DNA from: Protonemura montana
Lineage: Eukaryota; Arthropoda; Insecta; Plecoptera; Nemouridae
Assembly: GCA_947568835.1 (NCBI GenBank)
Contig: OX387603.1
Coordinates: 3,449,701 to 3,513,700 of the forward strand
Length of the DNA: 64,000 nucleotides
Reading direction: 5' to 3'
The notes beneath the pieces are model-generated. The model worked only from the letters and a program-made list of their open reading frames with translations. It did not search any database and was not told the origin of the DNA. The translations under genes and the position numbers were made by a program. This document shows positions 31,181 through 43,142 of the stretch, piece by piece (the stretch's first letter is position 1; the number at the start of each line of letters is the position of its first letter).

Positions 31181-32510
31181 GGGGCGGATCTAAGACTCAA
31201 AAGGCTGTCAGCAAACCATTCCAATGGGGCATTGTTGGTACGAGGGGAGGGGGGGGGGGGGGGGGGGGGATTTGATGCCAAAAAATCCTAAACGGCAATA
31301 CATCCTATCAATTATAAAATTCGTCGTAAATGTTCTATTTTGCCTACAATTTCTCATTCAGTAACTAGAAAAAATCCACCCTATACCCAGTAGTTGTCTT
31401 TGTTCCATACTGTCGCGTTGCTTTGTCGGCGCTGACCGACAAAGGGTAGCGGCGCTGACCGACAAAGGGTAGAAGCGCGATAAGCGAGTCGATGGTACTC
31501 CGAGTTCTATGGATATTCAAGTGAACCTACTAATACGCTGCTAGCCAGGCTAACGACCTAACGTTACAAGTTACAGTTCGCAGGTTGAGCTTTCTGCTGA
31601 AATTTCATAACATTTCTCTATCACCGATGTCAACCATAGAAAATATTTCTCACATTTTTCGTATGTAAGGTGTTCTTAACTTATTTTTAATTTCATCAAA
31701 TGAGGCACGGTTGTACCACTGAGAATTTCCACCCACTCGTTGCTCCCGCTTGGTCGAAGCAAGCCGTGTTAATTTTTTTTTTTTTATTAAATGATTTCGA
31801 TTGATTCGGGTGACGGAGACGAAGTGGTCAATCACGATTTCGCGGCCACGGAGACCAATGCTCTGCCGTGGGGAAATTTAAAGAAATTCTTTTTTCTCCT
31901 CGAGGGAAATGTTCCCGATCCCGGGGTGGTTTTCAAAGTAAAGTGTTTAATTGTGGATGCCGGTGCATAAGGAATTGCAGCTAAAAGCACCAGCTCTTCA
32001 AATTTGAAAAGGCACAGATCTAAAGCTTATCAAGTACTCTATAATCTGTGAAAATTTCAAGGGAGTACTCCCCCCCCCCTTCATTTTCTCGCAAATAAAT
32101 AATAACAAACATTTTGTAAAAGTTAGCCTATTTTTGTCCAGGGCTGGGCCAAAAATTTAGACCATCACAGATCGAAAGCCCATCACGTACTCTATCATCT
32201 GTAAAAATTTCAAGGGAGTACCCGCCCTTCATTTTCTCGCAAATAAATGAAAACCAAATTTTTTTATTGTTAGCCTGTTTTGTTCAGTACATCACGTATT
32301 TTTTAATGCTAGCGCTTATGAGTTTTGTAGGCTTATTCTCATTTCTGTCCAGGGCTGGGCCAAAAATTTAGACCAACACGGATCGAAAGCCCATTACACA
32401 CTCTATCATCTGTGAAAATGTCAAGGGAGTACCCCCCCTTCATTTTCTCGCAAATAATTAAAAAGCAAATTTTGGTCAAAGTTAGCCTTTTTTTGTCCAG
32501 GGCCATTGTC
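31181..32510. mobile_element. Probable decayed DNA transposon with internal repeats
   Basis: It begins with AGGGGCGGATCTAAG, a motif of the kind found at many hAT-type ends, followed by a G tract (31243-31269). Further in, a block around TTTCAAGGGAGTAC, CATTTTCTCGCAAATAA and GTCCAGGGCTGGGCC occurs three times (32046, 32199, 32410). No transposase frame is visible and the right end is not defined. Confidence 0.35.
31415..31470. repeat. Direct repeat GGCGCTGACCGACAAAGGGT, two copies
   Basis: Two adjacent copies about 24 bp apart, with no further context. Confidence 0.6.
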
Positions 32511-34500
32511 CAGTTCAATCACCGCACTGATGGTTAGAAATAACAATGAATAATTGTTCAATAACATGTGCTCACACTAAAACTGAGCAGCAAAGCGTTT
32601 GATAGCTGCAATTCCATTACGAATGATAGGTAAGTCTCAAGAAAGAAACGAACGCTGTTTTCTCCTCCAGGCAATGTAAGCATATGCAGGTCAAAGATGA
32701 TGCAAAGATGATGCAGGATAATACAGGTATCATGATTGACGATTGTGGTTGGTTGTTTATAGTGCCCAGACTTTTAAAAGGTAATATAAAAATCACACCA
32801 CCAACTGCATGCTTCTTTGCATGCTTCTTGCATGCCCATTAAAAGAAGTTTCCGGCCCATCAGTGGTTCACAAACGTTTTCCAGGAAATTGATTTCAAGC
32901 TGTTCTAATTCATGGGCAATCATGGTGGCTATTAAAGGAATTAGGTTAGTATTCAACGATTGTATTAGGTATGAAAAATCCTGAACTCGCTGCATGATTT
33001 AAAAGTACGAAGCATGAGGTGGTGGAGCTGTTGCGGCGAGTAGGGGCGGTATTCACCATCCCTCCCAGAGGACCATGTAGAAATCAGAGAGCGTCCGTTA
33101 GTAGGTCAAACTTTGGCTAGTATTGCGGAAGCAAAGAATTTCTACTTTTCAAAACAGCCCGGATTTGGCCAGCACTGATCGGCAGTGAATTTACATAAAA
33201 TAGCTCGAGGGAATTACTAATAGTGAATTAAATCGTGAGTAAGAGACTGCGAGACATACTATCTCTAGGAAAGAAGCAGATCTTGGAAACATCTTGCGAG
33301 TGCAACGACTTAATACCCGAATAACAACGCATATGCAGTGTTAACTGCATTTTTCAGCGTCAACTAGACAGTTTTCATATAAAGTATTGCGATTTGATTC
33401 AATATTTTGAGGGTTGACTAACGATACTATCCCATCACTACGTTCGGAATGTCACCGACCCGAGGTGGACTAGCAGGCCGATGCTAGCAGCAACAGATCG
33501 TGCGAAATAACATTTCCCAGTCAAATAATAACAAGCAAAGTACCTATATTTGAATCACATGTAAGCTGCATGCGGAATCTTCAACTGAGATTGGTTTCAT
33601 TTTATGGCTACACTCAAAGCTTCCATCCAAAAGATTGACAACCCGGCCAGCGATTTGCCAGAGATTTCATAACAGCGACCACAACAGCTGCAGCAACATG
33701 TACGCGTATTGTCATTGGTGTATTATAACTGATACACTAAAAGAAAAGTATGACTCCATCCATGGTCTTTGCTCGAGCTTTGTCTTCTAAACAGGGCGCG
33801 ACGAGTAGGACCGAGATGTTTTGTGATTTGAATTGAGGTGGGTTGATTGTAATTGGACAAAAACATTCTTACCTTGCTAAAGTTGGTTCGTTTTGTTTTT
33901 GTGAACACTTGTCAAATATGCTAGCGCATGCTAGCTATGCTAGCGCATTTGCAGTTTTGATTGGATTTTACTATGTTTGCTTGATTTTGTTAGTTTTCAA
34001 ATGGACATTATTTTAAATCCATGTTTGAAAAATATGGAACGAATGGCGACTTCCTCGCACTAGCTGCGACGCAATTTGTCACTAGAGGGCGGGTGGTGGA
34101 CCGGCAAGGTCAGCGTGAACTTGTCGGCCAAGAAATTGTCTGGCAAATAAACCTGACAACTCCTTTCCACCGCGTCGGTGTAATTCTGTAAGTGATCTCT
34201 TTTTGACCCAGCGCTATTATCAACAAATAAGGTATGTCAAATAAGTTGTGCCATCTTCCTGTTAATTTCGGTTCACGTTTGTCCGTGTAAAATATTTTGA
34301 CCTCGCAGGGTCACTGCTGTAGGCAAAGGAAGTCAATTGAGAGTGTTTTCGCCGATTTGGCTTCACCCAGTTAGTTTGAGTTTGGTACCCAACCTATTTC
34401 AAGTTTCGCCCATAAATATTTTTTTTATCTGAACATCAGTATGAAACCCGCAGATATTTTTGTTACGAATATTTTTATTACCCTTCAATATGACTTTGGA
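32511..34500. other. AT-rich stretch, no supported gene
   Basis: A 73-codon - strand frame (32774-32995) reads as an amphipathic helical peptide but has no splice or promoter support. Near 33920-33950 there is a small cluster of GCTAGC/GCATGC palindromes. Confidence 0.35.
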
Positions 34501-34504
34501 CTTG

Positions 34505-34551
34505 GGTGAGGAGATACGCGCCATCTTCCTTCCGTTTCCCGTTTCACGGCA
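34505..34551 (+). promoter_or_regulatory. Candidate TATA-less promoter with YY1- and ETS-like sites
   Basis: CGCCATCTTCC (YY1-like GCCATCTT) and CTTCCG (ETS-like) lie 20-35 bp before the ATG at 34552, a layout common at housekeeping promoters. Confidence 0.4.
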
Positions 34552-37500
34552 ATGGAAGTGAACTCGCTTAAAAAACCTCCGATCAAAATCGAAAAAAATC
34601 AGTGTAATTTTTCCTCAAATCACGATCAGCACCGTCCGGTAAGTTTCATATTTGGTTTTATTTTGATGACATCAATAAATTAACAATCCGGATACTTTAG
34701 TTTCGTCTCGTTCCATGAAATTAGTTTTGCCGGCTTTGTCTGCCTGAAGGCCAGACCAGAATACACAGATCGAATTATTACCCTAATTGATATTCTAGTT
34801 AAAAAATTTAGTGGGTGGTTCATGGGAAACTTGACGATAATATTTATTTTCTATAATTATCTCCACTATTTTCATATTTCTTTCATGGTCCTTTCATTTG
34901 AACGAATTTCTTGGTAATTTTCACTTCTCAAATATAATCCAGAAGTCGGGTCGCCATTGGTCGACATTGTTCTCCGCTGAGTATAACGGCACGTGCCGAC
35001 GATGGCCTTCCTCCGGCCCCGGGGCACGGGAACATGACCGATCTCCGCCATTTTGCGCCGGGAAACTGTTCGGTGGGCACCCGGTCGACCCAGTAGCAAA
35101 GAAAACGTGATTTATTGTACTAAAAGTGTGCAAATTCTGACAAAACCAGTTCTGTAAGTTACATACACCTCTCCACTATGGTATTACTAAACATTTAGAG
35201 ACCTACGCATTATTATTTAACCGAATAACTGCACAATAATTGTGCATTGAAATTTGCTTGGGGTTGTGCGAAAAGTATGCAAGACTTTAATAACCATCAG
35301 GATTTCTATTGTTATCTCGCCATTTTCACATTTTACACTTATTTTAATTAACCGCACAAATAATCGAATAAATTGATTCGCTTTTTCGCTCGCCAATGGA
35401 AAATCCATTTCCATAATTTTCCAACGTTTTCTTTAGTCTTCAACTTCTAGTTCACTGTCTCTTGGAAAATTTCGGGACCTAAGAGATTTTTATATATATA
35501 ACCACATTTTTACGACAGTTTCTTAATTAATTGCTTTCTTTGCATATTTTGCATTGAAATCAAACCGGTCCTAATTATTGCAAGGCTTGCAGTCCACATT
35601 TATGATCCCACATTCCTGCACCACATTAATACAAAAGTTTATTCAAAGACACCCAATAATTTTACTCTTCCTTTTTACTAGTACCTACTTAGCTATTTTT
35701 TAATTCACAATGCTAGTTTCAACCACAAAGGAAAATATTTTTTCAGAGTTTTCTATGTTATATTTGACATTTTTACACGATCTCTTAAATCCTTTAGGCG
35801 GAATACCGATTTTGTATGCGTAATTATTTCCATCCATTTTTACAGCTTCAAATTACCTACACGTTTTCTGCTCTCTTGTATCTAGCAAATATTATTTTCC
35901 ATTACAATCTTAAGGAAAGCACTTCAAATGTGCCCATGTAGCCCTATTGGCTCAGCCCAACCCCAGCCTCCCTTGCCTTTCAAACGTCCAGACTAGTTCG
36001 GCAGCAGCCACAATGTTTGTAATGCACTCGTAAATGAGTGCAAACTTTGTGCAGCTGGTGCGTTACAATACTTCGCAATTAAATTCATCTTCATATTTCC
36101 CTGAACGTACGTGTGCTGCCACCGGCTTTCTTGCAACCCTTCCAAATTTGGAGACCATATCGACACTTTTCTAGCACATGTTTCCCTAAGCCTGCTGCAC
36201 TTTAGGAAAGTCTTTATATGCTCGAGGAAGCTTTAACAGTGAAATGTAATTACAGATCGGGGAATCTCAGGACAACATTACCGCATCATGCCGAGTTTGC
36301 TTCGCTAGTGACCAGCTGAGTGCCGAGAAGAACAAAACGGAGAAACGAGTAACATTAGGTAACGGCAAGCGTTTTGCGCTGAAACCAAGACTTCAAAGAC
36401 TGAGCCGACGACGCCTTAACTTCAACTCAAGGGACCTGCAAACAAAAGCATCCATCACTAGAATGTAAGTTTTGGTAATAAGAATAGATTGTGATTGGTG
36501 AAAGGCCCTTTAAGCATGTAAAAGTGGTTGATTCACAACTGTTTCACAACGTTTGTACCACCTCAACAATTCAATATTCCCCTGGTTTATCTGCCTTTTT
36601 TTCAAATTTTGAGATAAGACCAAATATTTTACACTTTCATTAAAAAAAAAAGTTCTTTACTGTTACATCCATTTGAGTTCTCACTTGAACTCAAAAAAAT
36701 ATTCACACGAAAATGCTGCACTTCAGAAAAGACCTTCTGACAATGAAATTTAATTACAGACCGAGGAAAATCAGGACAATGTCATTGCACCAGGCAGAGC
36801 TCACACCTCAGAGAAACAGCTGAGCAGCCGTCAGCATTTTACTCGGACTCCAGCTTCGATGACGTAGCCGACCACGGACGAAATTCAATCCAAGGGACCA
36901 GCCATGTGCCAAGACATTTTGCAATATTGCAAGAAAACAAAAGGTACTGTAATTAGAGGTGGTCGCGTGAGTGGAAATCCATTTAAGACGGGTCACGACT
37001 CACAAACAATTATTTTTATTATGCACAATCAAGCATGCTATTTTAAGCCATTCTTGCTCAAGCATGACAAAATTTTACAAAATTTGAAACATTGGGTGAT
37101 AACCATGGGCGTATCACCAATGGAGATTTGCGGCAAACGAAAAATCAGATTTATTGATACAATTTGCAAATATTCTCGAGCAACGGTACCAAAAATTACA
37201 TCTTTGAGTGAAAATTGATTGATGACTATTAATCTGGCAGAACTTTGTTTTGCTCACCCATCAATTTTTGTGGTTTCTATCCCCAGTCCCCACCCCCCAA
37301 AAGCATGTAACGTTATATAGAAAATGATCTCGTTTGTCAAATCAGCTCGTAGTAGGAACGACTTAGACCAATATTGACCCTTTTAGCATCCTTGGAAAAA
37401 AAACCTAAGATTTACCTTATCAGGTGTAAACAATGGTAACAAACAATTATGGTAACAGGTCTTTTAAGATGTGGGTTTGCAGTCCTTATAAGGACTTGCC

Positions 37501-38080
37501 TGCCTACCATACTGCATAAAAAGCTGGAACAGAATAAAGGTCCACCTTGATATTAGGTGGCCGCACATTTGATACTAGCGGCCGGCTTTCCCGGAACTTT
37601 CGCAAATGGGCAGGTCAACGTTTGATTCAGGTGGCCTACTACCCAGGTTGCAGTTTTCTATGACTTCTCATGGCAATCAATGGGAATTTTAAGCTACTAC
37701 TAAGGTGTAAATAGATTTTTTCAAATTGGGTACATAGCAAGATTTTTAGGTTACTTGGTGCCTTGAAACTATTTAATGAGTTTGGTCGATCTGGCCTTTC
37801 TCGAACTCGATCTCCATCTCAACTTCCAACCAGAGTTAAGTTCGACAATCCGCTTTGCAAAATAGGCATATTCTGTTTTAAAATGTAGATGTGAAAACTA
37901 AATTAAATGTTTTTTAGAATGTTACAAAATATTGAACTAAAAAATGACCCCTTTGACCTATTTTACGTTAGGGATAGCTGTTAATTTATTTTTCATTGGT
38001 AATGTATTCTGTGAGCTATGACAGAGGAATGTTGTTTCAGGCGCCTCCATGAGACAGTTGTGCGAGCATTCCGCCAGTAA
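34552..38080 (+). CDS. Probable small spliced gene encoding a basic CxxC protein, unassigned
   Basis: Exons are 34552-34638 (ATG, donor GTAAGT, phase 0), 36256-36464 (acceptor AATTACAG, donor GTAAGT, phase 2) and 38041-38080 (acceptor TTGTTTCAG, stop TAA). They join to a protein of about 111 residues. Exon 2 is open across 209 nt and has C-R-V-C then a very basic block (LKPRLQRLSRRRLNFNS). The CxxCF and LKPRLQRL pattern resembles the first half of the C18orf21/UPF0711 (RNase MRP-associated) zinc-ribbon family. That is a weak resemblance from memory, and the second CxxC of the ribbon was not found. The third exon is the least certain part. A donor-like GTACGT at 38156 suggests a spliced 3' UTR or an alternative model. 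Confidence 0.5.
34940..35110. promoter_or_regulatory. GC- and CpG-rich island with CCGCCATTTTG
   Basis: A GC-rich block within AT-rich DNA, containing CCGCCATTTTGCGCCGGGAA (YY1-like plus E2F-like) and CCGGCCCCGGGGC. Frames are open on both strands, so coding is undecided. It could be an alternative promoter for the small gene or an upstream promoter of DOCK. Confidence 0.3.
35111..36255. other. Intron 1 of the small gene, nothing else recognised
   Basis: AT-rich, with a 10-bp TA run near 35490 and no supported frame. Confidence 0.4.
36760..36910 (+). pseudogene. Degenerate duplicate of exon 2 of the small gene
   Basis: Following TTTAATTACAG it reads ACCGAGGAAAATCAGGACAA, parallel to ATCGGGGAATCTCAGGACAA in exon 2. 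The end is also parallel (TCCAAGGGACCAGC against TCAAGGGACCTGC). The sequence just upstream is duplicated too. The cysteine pair is lost and the homologous frame meets TAG near 36867. Confidence 0.65.
36911..38040. other. Intron region, no supported gene
   Basis: A 104-codon frame (36904-37218 +) overlaps the degenerate exon but has no recognisable domain. The rest is AT-rich. Confidence 0.35.
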
Positions 38081-38404
38081 ATTTCGCCTGCACCTTGATG
38101 AAGGGTCAAACTCGACATAAGCACGGCAGGTGAACAGCAGCTGCACCACCACCAGGTACGTAGCATAGGTGTGTACAAGAACTAATGAAGTGTTATCATA
38201 TTATAGAATATGTTTGCTAGATATTCGAACATTTCTTTTCCTGATAAAAAGGTTTACTAATGCTATGCAGCTAGGCCATTTAAAAACAAACGTTGAAATC
38301 ATAGAACTATAGCTTTTACTCTAAAATAATATTAACTGTGTAGTAGGCACCTATCCTGGCTTTCCTATAAAGATCATTTGTATTTTCCCTGGTGACAGGT
38401 ACAT

Positions 38405-38593
38405 TATGCCTGTGTGGGCAAAGTCAGGTTTACAATAGTATGGTGATATCATTAAGATTAAAGTAGATAAATGTTTAAATGAGGGAAGGTGATTGTGTAT
38501 TTGGGTACAAATGTATAAGGGGCTATGTTCAAAGTGAGTGGTTTGGTGGGGGATGGCTCGAATTGTTTTGATTAACTGTGTAATGAACAACAC
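38405..38593 (-). mobile_element. Non-LTR retrotransposon fragment (C-terminal piece of the RT protein)
   Basis: The frame contains SPLYICTQIHNHLP, which matches the SPLYLCSKIYNNLP and SPLYLCTKIFNHLP motifs of the fragments at 43530 and 63525. Flanks are broken. Confidence 0.6.
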
Positions 38594-39506
38594 ATTAAGA
38601 AACGGGGTTCTTGAAGTGGATCTTTACTTCCACTATCTGCCAGAATTCCAGCAAGTTCAGTTCTTTCAATTCTAAATCCAAAACAGCCATCCAGCCCAGA
38701 GTTCTTCATGGTTCCAATTCTGTTTGCTTGAAGGTTAGGGAAATCCTTCTGGATGGAGATAACTTCTGCAACTGGAAGTTCTCATGGTTCCAATCCTGAT
38801 CACCATTGTATTCCATGTCTTTACCAGTACCAGAAGATCTTAACTTATGTGCATAAGGTGTGCTATTTCATGACATCGTTACAGATGGAGTCGTCAGTAT
38901 CATCGCAGATCTTGTTTGGCTAGGTTTCAGGTCTAGGCGAAGCAAAGCACATCTCGGCCTTACCAGTCACCTGGTCAGCTTGCAGTTTTGAAGTTTTTTT
39001 TTTGTTTTTTTTGTTATTACCAAAAGCTGTAAAATATGTTAAATATAAATATATTAGCCCTTTATGGTCCTATGTCGAATGTTATTAACTTTTTTTTTCA
39101 TTATTAATGAGCGTAGCGAGCGGAGCAAAAATGCAATGAACCGAAATTACCAAAAGAAACATGTAGGGTATGCCATGATCCATTACAACATGGCAACATT
39201 TTTACAGTATAAATATGACCAAAAATGTAAACAACAAAATACCTAAAGAAGCATGAAAGTGTACCCCTTTCCAAAGAAAAATAAATTAATAAAGAACAAA
39301 TTAAGTTACGCTCATCTACAACGCAAATCAAACTGCTTTAAAGTTCTTAAAATGTAAATAATAATGTGATTATTGCACATATTTAGAAAAAAACTTTTTT
39401 TGTTATTAATTATTATAAATCTATTTTTTTTATAAAAATATAAGATTCTCTTGTAAAACTGTTAATCTATTGTGGACCAGAAAGGGTTAATATTCATGTG
39501 GATCAA
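38594..39506. other. AT-rich stretch, no supported gene
   Basis: Contains T-rich runs near 38990-39020 and short GGTTCCAAT repeats near 38690-38795. Confidence 0.35.
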
Positions 39507-39572
39507 TTATTGGTTATTAAATAGTTTTAAACCCAATGCAGTGAAATAAATAAATGAGAAATGTCTTTTATT

Positions 39573-39800
39573 AGCATATAACAATCCAGATAATTTTGTC
39601 GAAGCCTGACACGCATGGTCGCATGGTTTTATCTTTGGTCCAACCCAGAATGTAATCATAATTGCCAAAGAGAGAAATCGCATGCAGCAGCTTATTCCGT
39701 TTCTTTCTGCTAACAGTGTCCTCGTTGTATTTTTCCCTCTGAGATCCAGTCGGTGGCATGAGGTCCCTTTGGTTTCTTCTTTTCGATGCTTCCTCTTTGC
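39573..39800 (-). CDS. Hypothetical open frame, possible terminal exon
   Basis: The frame has NEDTVSRKKRNKLLHAISLF, then GNYDYILGWTKDKTMRPCV and SGFDKIIW. It ends TAA and is directly followed by AATAAA, as for a 3'-terminal exon on the - strand. It is GC-richer than its surroundings. No acceptor is convincing and no family is recognised, so this may be chance. Confidence 0.2.
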
Positions 39801-40045
39801 ATTATCTAGGTTCGAATACCTCAAAATCAGCACAGCAGCATATTCTATACCTCCAAAATAGTATAAGCTTTAGCTAGAACGTATTTATATATTTAATTTG
39901 TAATACCAGATTAATCAGCATAGAACTATGGGTACGTCAGGTGTTAAAAGTTTGGACAGGTATAATTTATTTTAGAGTAGCATTTGTCTACATGGTAGGC
40001 TTTCAATTTGATTTTAAACACTTCTGGTGCTTAAATTGATTTGAT

Positions 40046-41387
40046 TCACAGAGGAAACGCATTGTATAACTTCATGTCTGCCTGTATTGTGTGTCTACTT
40101 GATGATTGCAGCTTGAATAGTTTTAGTTTCCTGTCACCTATCTGAGCCGGCCTAGTGCCAAGAAAATTTTCATCCTCTGATTTTAGATTAAATTGTTTTA
40201 TAAATATAATAATATTATAAATGTACAAGTATTGTAGGGTTAAAATGCCTAGTTTCTTAGTTTCAAAGACACAAGTGTCTTTGTAAAATATGTTTGCACA
40301 TGGATTTAGGCTGGCGTGAACTAGATATTTTATAGCCCGTTTTTGCAGCGTAAAAATTCTTTTTGTGCTATTTGAACCTCCCAAAGGATGACCCCCCATT
40401 GAGGTTGGAATGAACGTGTGCGTAATATACCCCTAGCACTATTTTTTGATATGACACCTCCATAATCTTCTTAACTAGATAGCATGCTGCTGCTACTTTC
40501 TTTGCTAGGGCGTTGACATGTGGACCCCAGTCCAGGACGTTATCTAAGAAGAGGTCCAGGAATTTAGTTTCTTCTACAATCGGTACTTCGTTTTCTTCTA
40601 TACGAAGTTGTGGTATGTCATTTATTTTTCTGCGTTTGGTAGAGAATTGTAATGCAGTTGATTTGTGAGGGTTTATGAAAAGGTCATTTCCAACGCAGTA
40701 AGTGATAATTTTCTGTGTCACCTCATTGCCTTTGGTGGTGAGGTTGGACTTATTTTTAATTGCCTTTAGAAAGTGGGTTGTGTCATCGGCAAATGTCCCC
40801 TGATTAATCTGCTCTGGTAGGTCATTTGTGTACAAGATGAATAATAAAGGCGAAAGCGTACTTCTCTAGGGAAATCTGACATTGCAGATAACTTCTTCTG
40901 AATAGTAGTCCTTTTCCTTCCCTCTATTGTAAATCGTTTGCCTTCGAACTTTTAGGAACGATCTTATCCAGGTATTTTCGATTCCATCTATTCCCAGACA
41001 TCTTAATTTTTCAAGCAGTATGCTGTAGTTCAGGGTGTTGAAGGCCTTGGTATAATCATAAAAGATACCAAGGGCTCCTTCCTTTCGGTCTAGTGGTTCT
41101 ATGACTTGGTCAACGAACTGTGCAATCGCTGTACTCATGGACTTGTTCTGGGTGAATCCATGCTGGCAATCATTTTGTAGGTTGTACTTTTTTAGGAATG
41201 CAAGTAGTCTAATGCACATAGCCTTGAAGAGCTTTGAGAACCCGAATAGCAAACTGATCGGTCGATACTTATCTGCATTTTCTTTATCTCCCTTTTTGAA
41301 GATCTGTATTAGCGTGGCTTTCTTGAGTTTCGTCGGGAATTCACCTCGTGAGAATGATTTGTTTATGATGTTTGTTAATAATGGTTG
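40046..41387 (-). pseudogene. Non-LTR retrotransposon reverse transcriptase, broken (3' segment)
   Basis: Minus-strand frames read NADKYRPISLL, YDYTKAFNTLNYSILLEKL and the RT active-site motif FADDT at 40793-40779. Next come INPHKSTALQF, LDWGPHVNALAKKVAAACYL and the tail TLQKRAIKYLVHASLNPC. This is a typical RT core and thumb of jockey/CR1-like elements. A stop or shift after CNVRFP (about 40866) and a shift near 40370-40400 break the gene. The endonuclease part is missing. The gene is interrupted at 41388 by a DNA transposon and continues at 42811. Confidence 0.9.
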
Positions 41388-42810
41388 CAGTGGCGTAACT
41401 AGGTATACCTGGGCCCGGGGGCAAGATTTTTCGTTAGGCGTCCTCTCCCCCCCCCCCCCCCCCCCCTACACTACAAAGGAAGGTGTCTGATAAAAATGAC
41501 CAGTTCTAATGTTTCTGTATCCGGCACACATTTGTACGTTCACTTGCAAGTGCTGAAAAATAGACTTAAAAAATTGTGGTTACTAAAATTAAACAATTCT
41601 TTGCGATTTAGTATTTAATCGCGATCACCGAAAGCGACCCAAGGTGAAAAGCGACAAAGAGATGTTTCCAGTCTCGAATTACATTTCCCCATGTGTAGCT
41701 TCCCTTTATTTAAACAACTACTTATCTTATTTTCTGTCAGCAAATAGCCTACATAGTTGACAATATGTGACATCAAGTGCAGTTGAATAGCTTAGCCCCG
41801 CTTTGTATTTTGTTTCATAGAAGCTGGCAGAAACGCTTCGTTTTGACTCAGTTCAGGCCCCGAAGTACGACATGGGCCCTTGACAACAAGGAAATGTTTC
41901 GCACATGCACCAACTATGTCTGGATCATGTTTGCAAGCAATTGGATTATTCAATATTTCTTCGTATCGGGAAATTTAGGCTGTCTTGACATGATGAGAAC
42001 GCAAATATTTCAGTCTCATATGCGTTCTAAAACAGCTAAAAGATATTCACCTGAAAGTGACAATTGATTGAGAAAGTATGTGAAATTTAAGATCGGATGG
42101 AATGCATGCTGTACTTTATAGGAGAGGAAACGGAACAAGACACCTTGCGTCAAATTTAATTTAAAACAACTGAAAATGGGATGATTATTAATTAACCCCC
42201 GCCATATATAAGTATAACCTAATATATTCATCTTGCATTATCTTGTAGTGCACGTCAGACAAATTTCCAGTTTTATTAAAAGTTCTTTTGTCACTACCAA
42301 ACTATCGCTGCGTACCGGAAAACCCAAATCATCAGGCACGAAAAAGCTGCTATTTTAAGAAAGTATATTCACATTCTTGTTTTATCACATTTAATACGCG
42401 TTTTTTGAACCCCGCCATGGCCCCGCTGTGACTTCCGTCAGCCACCGTAGCCGAGTGAACAGTAAATACTAAACTTCTTACTGTATTGTGTAAAGCATTT
42501 TTTTCCCTACGATTGGGAAAAATAAATTACCCACACCCACAGAAATAACAAAAATTCAATCTTTTGCGCCGACAAAGAGTAAGGCAGTAGCTAGGCAAGT
42601 CCCACAGCCATAATAAGGTAGTGAGAGTGCCTGAAATGCAACTATAAACTTCAAGATTATTTTGGCAAACACAACAAATAAATTTAACGTGGGTCGTGGG
42701 CCCGAGCTCGTCAGCTGGCCTGGGTACAGCACGCACCCAAGTTTTTCAGGGAAAAACCTCTTGGCCCGGGGGCGGTCACCCTGCCTATCTTGCCGGTAGT
42801 TATGCCACTG
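41388..42810 (+). mobile_element. Non-autonomous DNA transposon with hAT-like ends, inserted in the retrotransposon
   Basis: It begins CAGTGGCGTAACTA and ends with the complement of CAGTGGCATAACTA. The flanks AATGGTTG (41380-41387) and AACGGTCG (42811-42818) match at six of eight bases, as an aged 8-bp target-site duplication. Inside are GGGCCCGGGGGCAAGATTTT and a long C tract (41449-41466). No transposase frame is visible in 1,423 bp. Confidence 0.8.
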
Positions 42811-42970
42811 AACGGTCGACATATTTGAAATGTTTCGCTCTTGATCACATCGCATGGTACTCCATCTAGCCTAGCCAAGTGTTTGTTGCAGACTATAGCT
42901 GGTAAGGTTTCAACATTGGGCAACAAAATAATGGTGAGAGTATCGAAACGATTTGATTTGATTGTCAAGC
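42811..42970 (-). pseudogene. Non-LTR retrotransposon, segment upstream of the insertion
   Basis: The frame LARLDGVPCDVIKSETFQICRP is followed, after removing the insert, by LLTNIINKSFSRGEFPTKLK at about 41388, which restores one continuous RT reading frame. It is the same element as 40046-41387. Confidence 0.85.
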
Positions 42971-43140
42971 ATTGACACGAATATTCCTGTAATTTATTTG
43001 TGTTTAGCTTGGTTGCTCCTTGTATTACCTGTTGCCTCTAAGCCAAGTGGAGATTGATGGACAGCATGGAAAAGACTGCATGAAAATAACCAGCTGTTTT
43101 TAATATCCCTAGCGAATACCACAGCTCGTAACGCTCTTAT
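42971..43140. other. Unassigned sequence between two retrotransposon fragments
   Basis: Possibly more of the decayed 5' part of the element at 42811. No motif was recognised. Confidence 0.3.
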
Positions 43141-43142
43141 CT

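Noticed and set aside
36904..37218. 104-codon + strand ORF
   Set aside because: It starts within the degenerate exon copy and is AT-rich, with no recognised domain.
39795..39830. tRNA-like box B (AGGTTCGAATACCT)
   Set aside because: No matching acceptor, D or anticodon stems around it.
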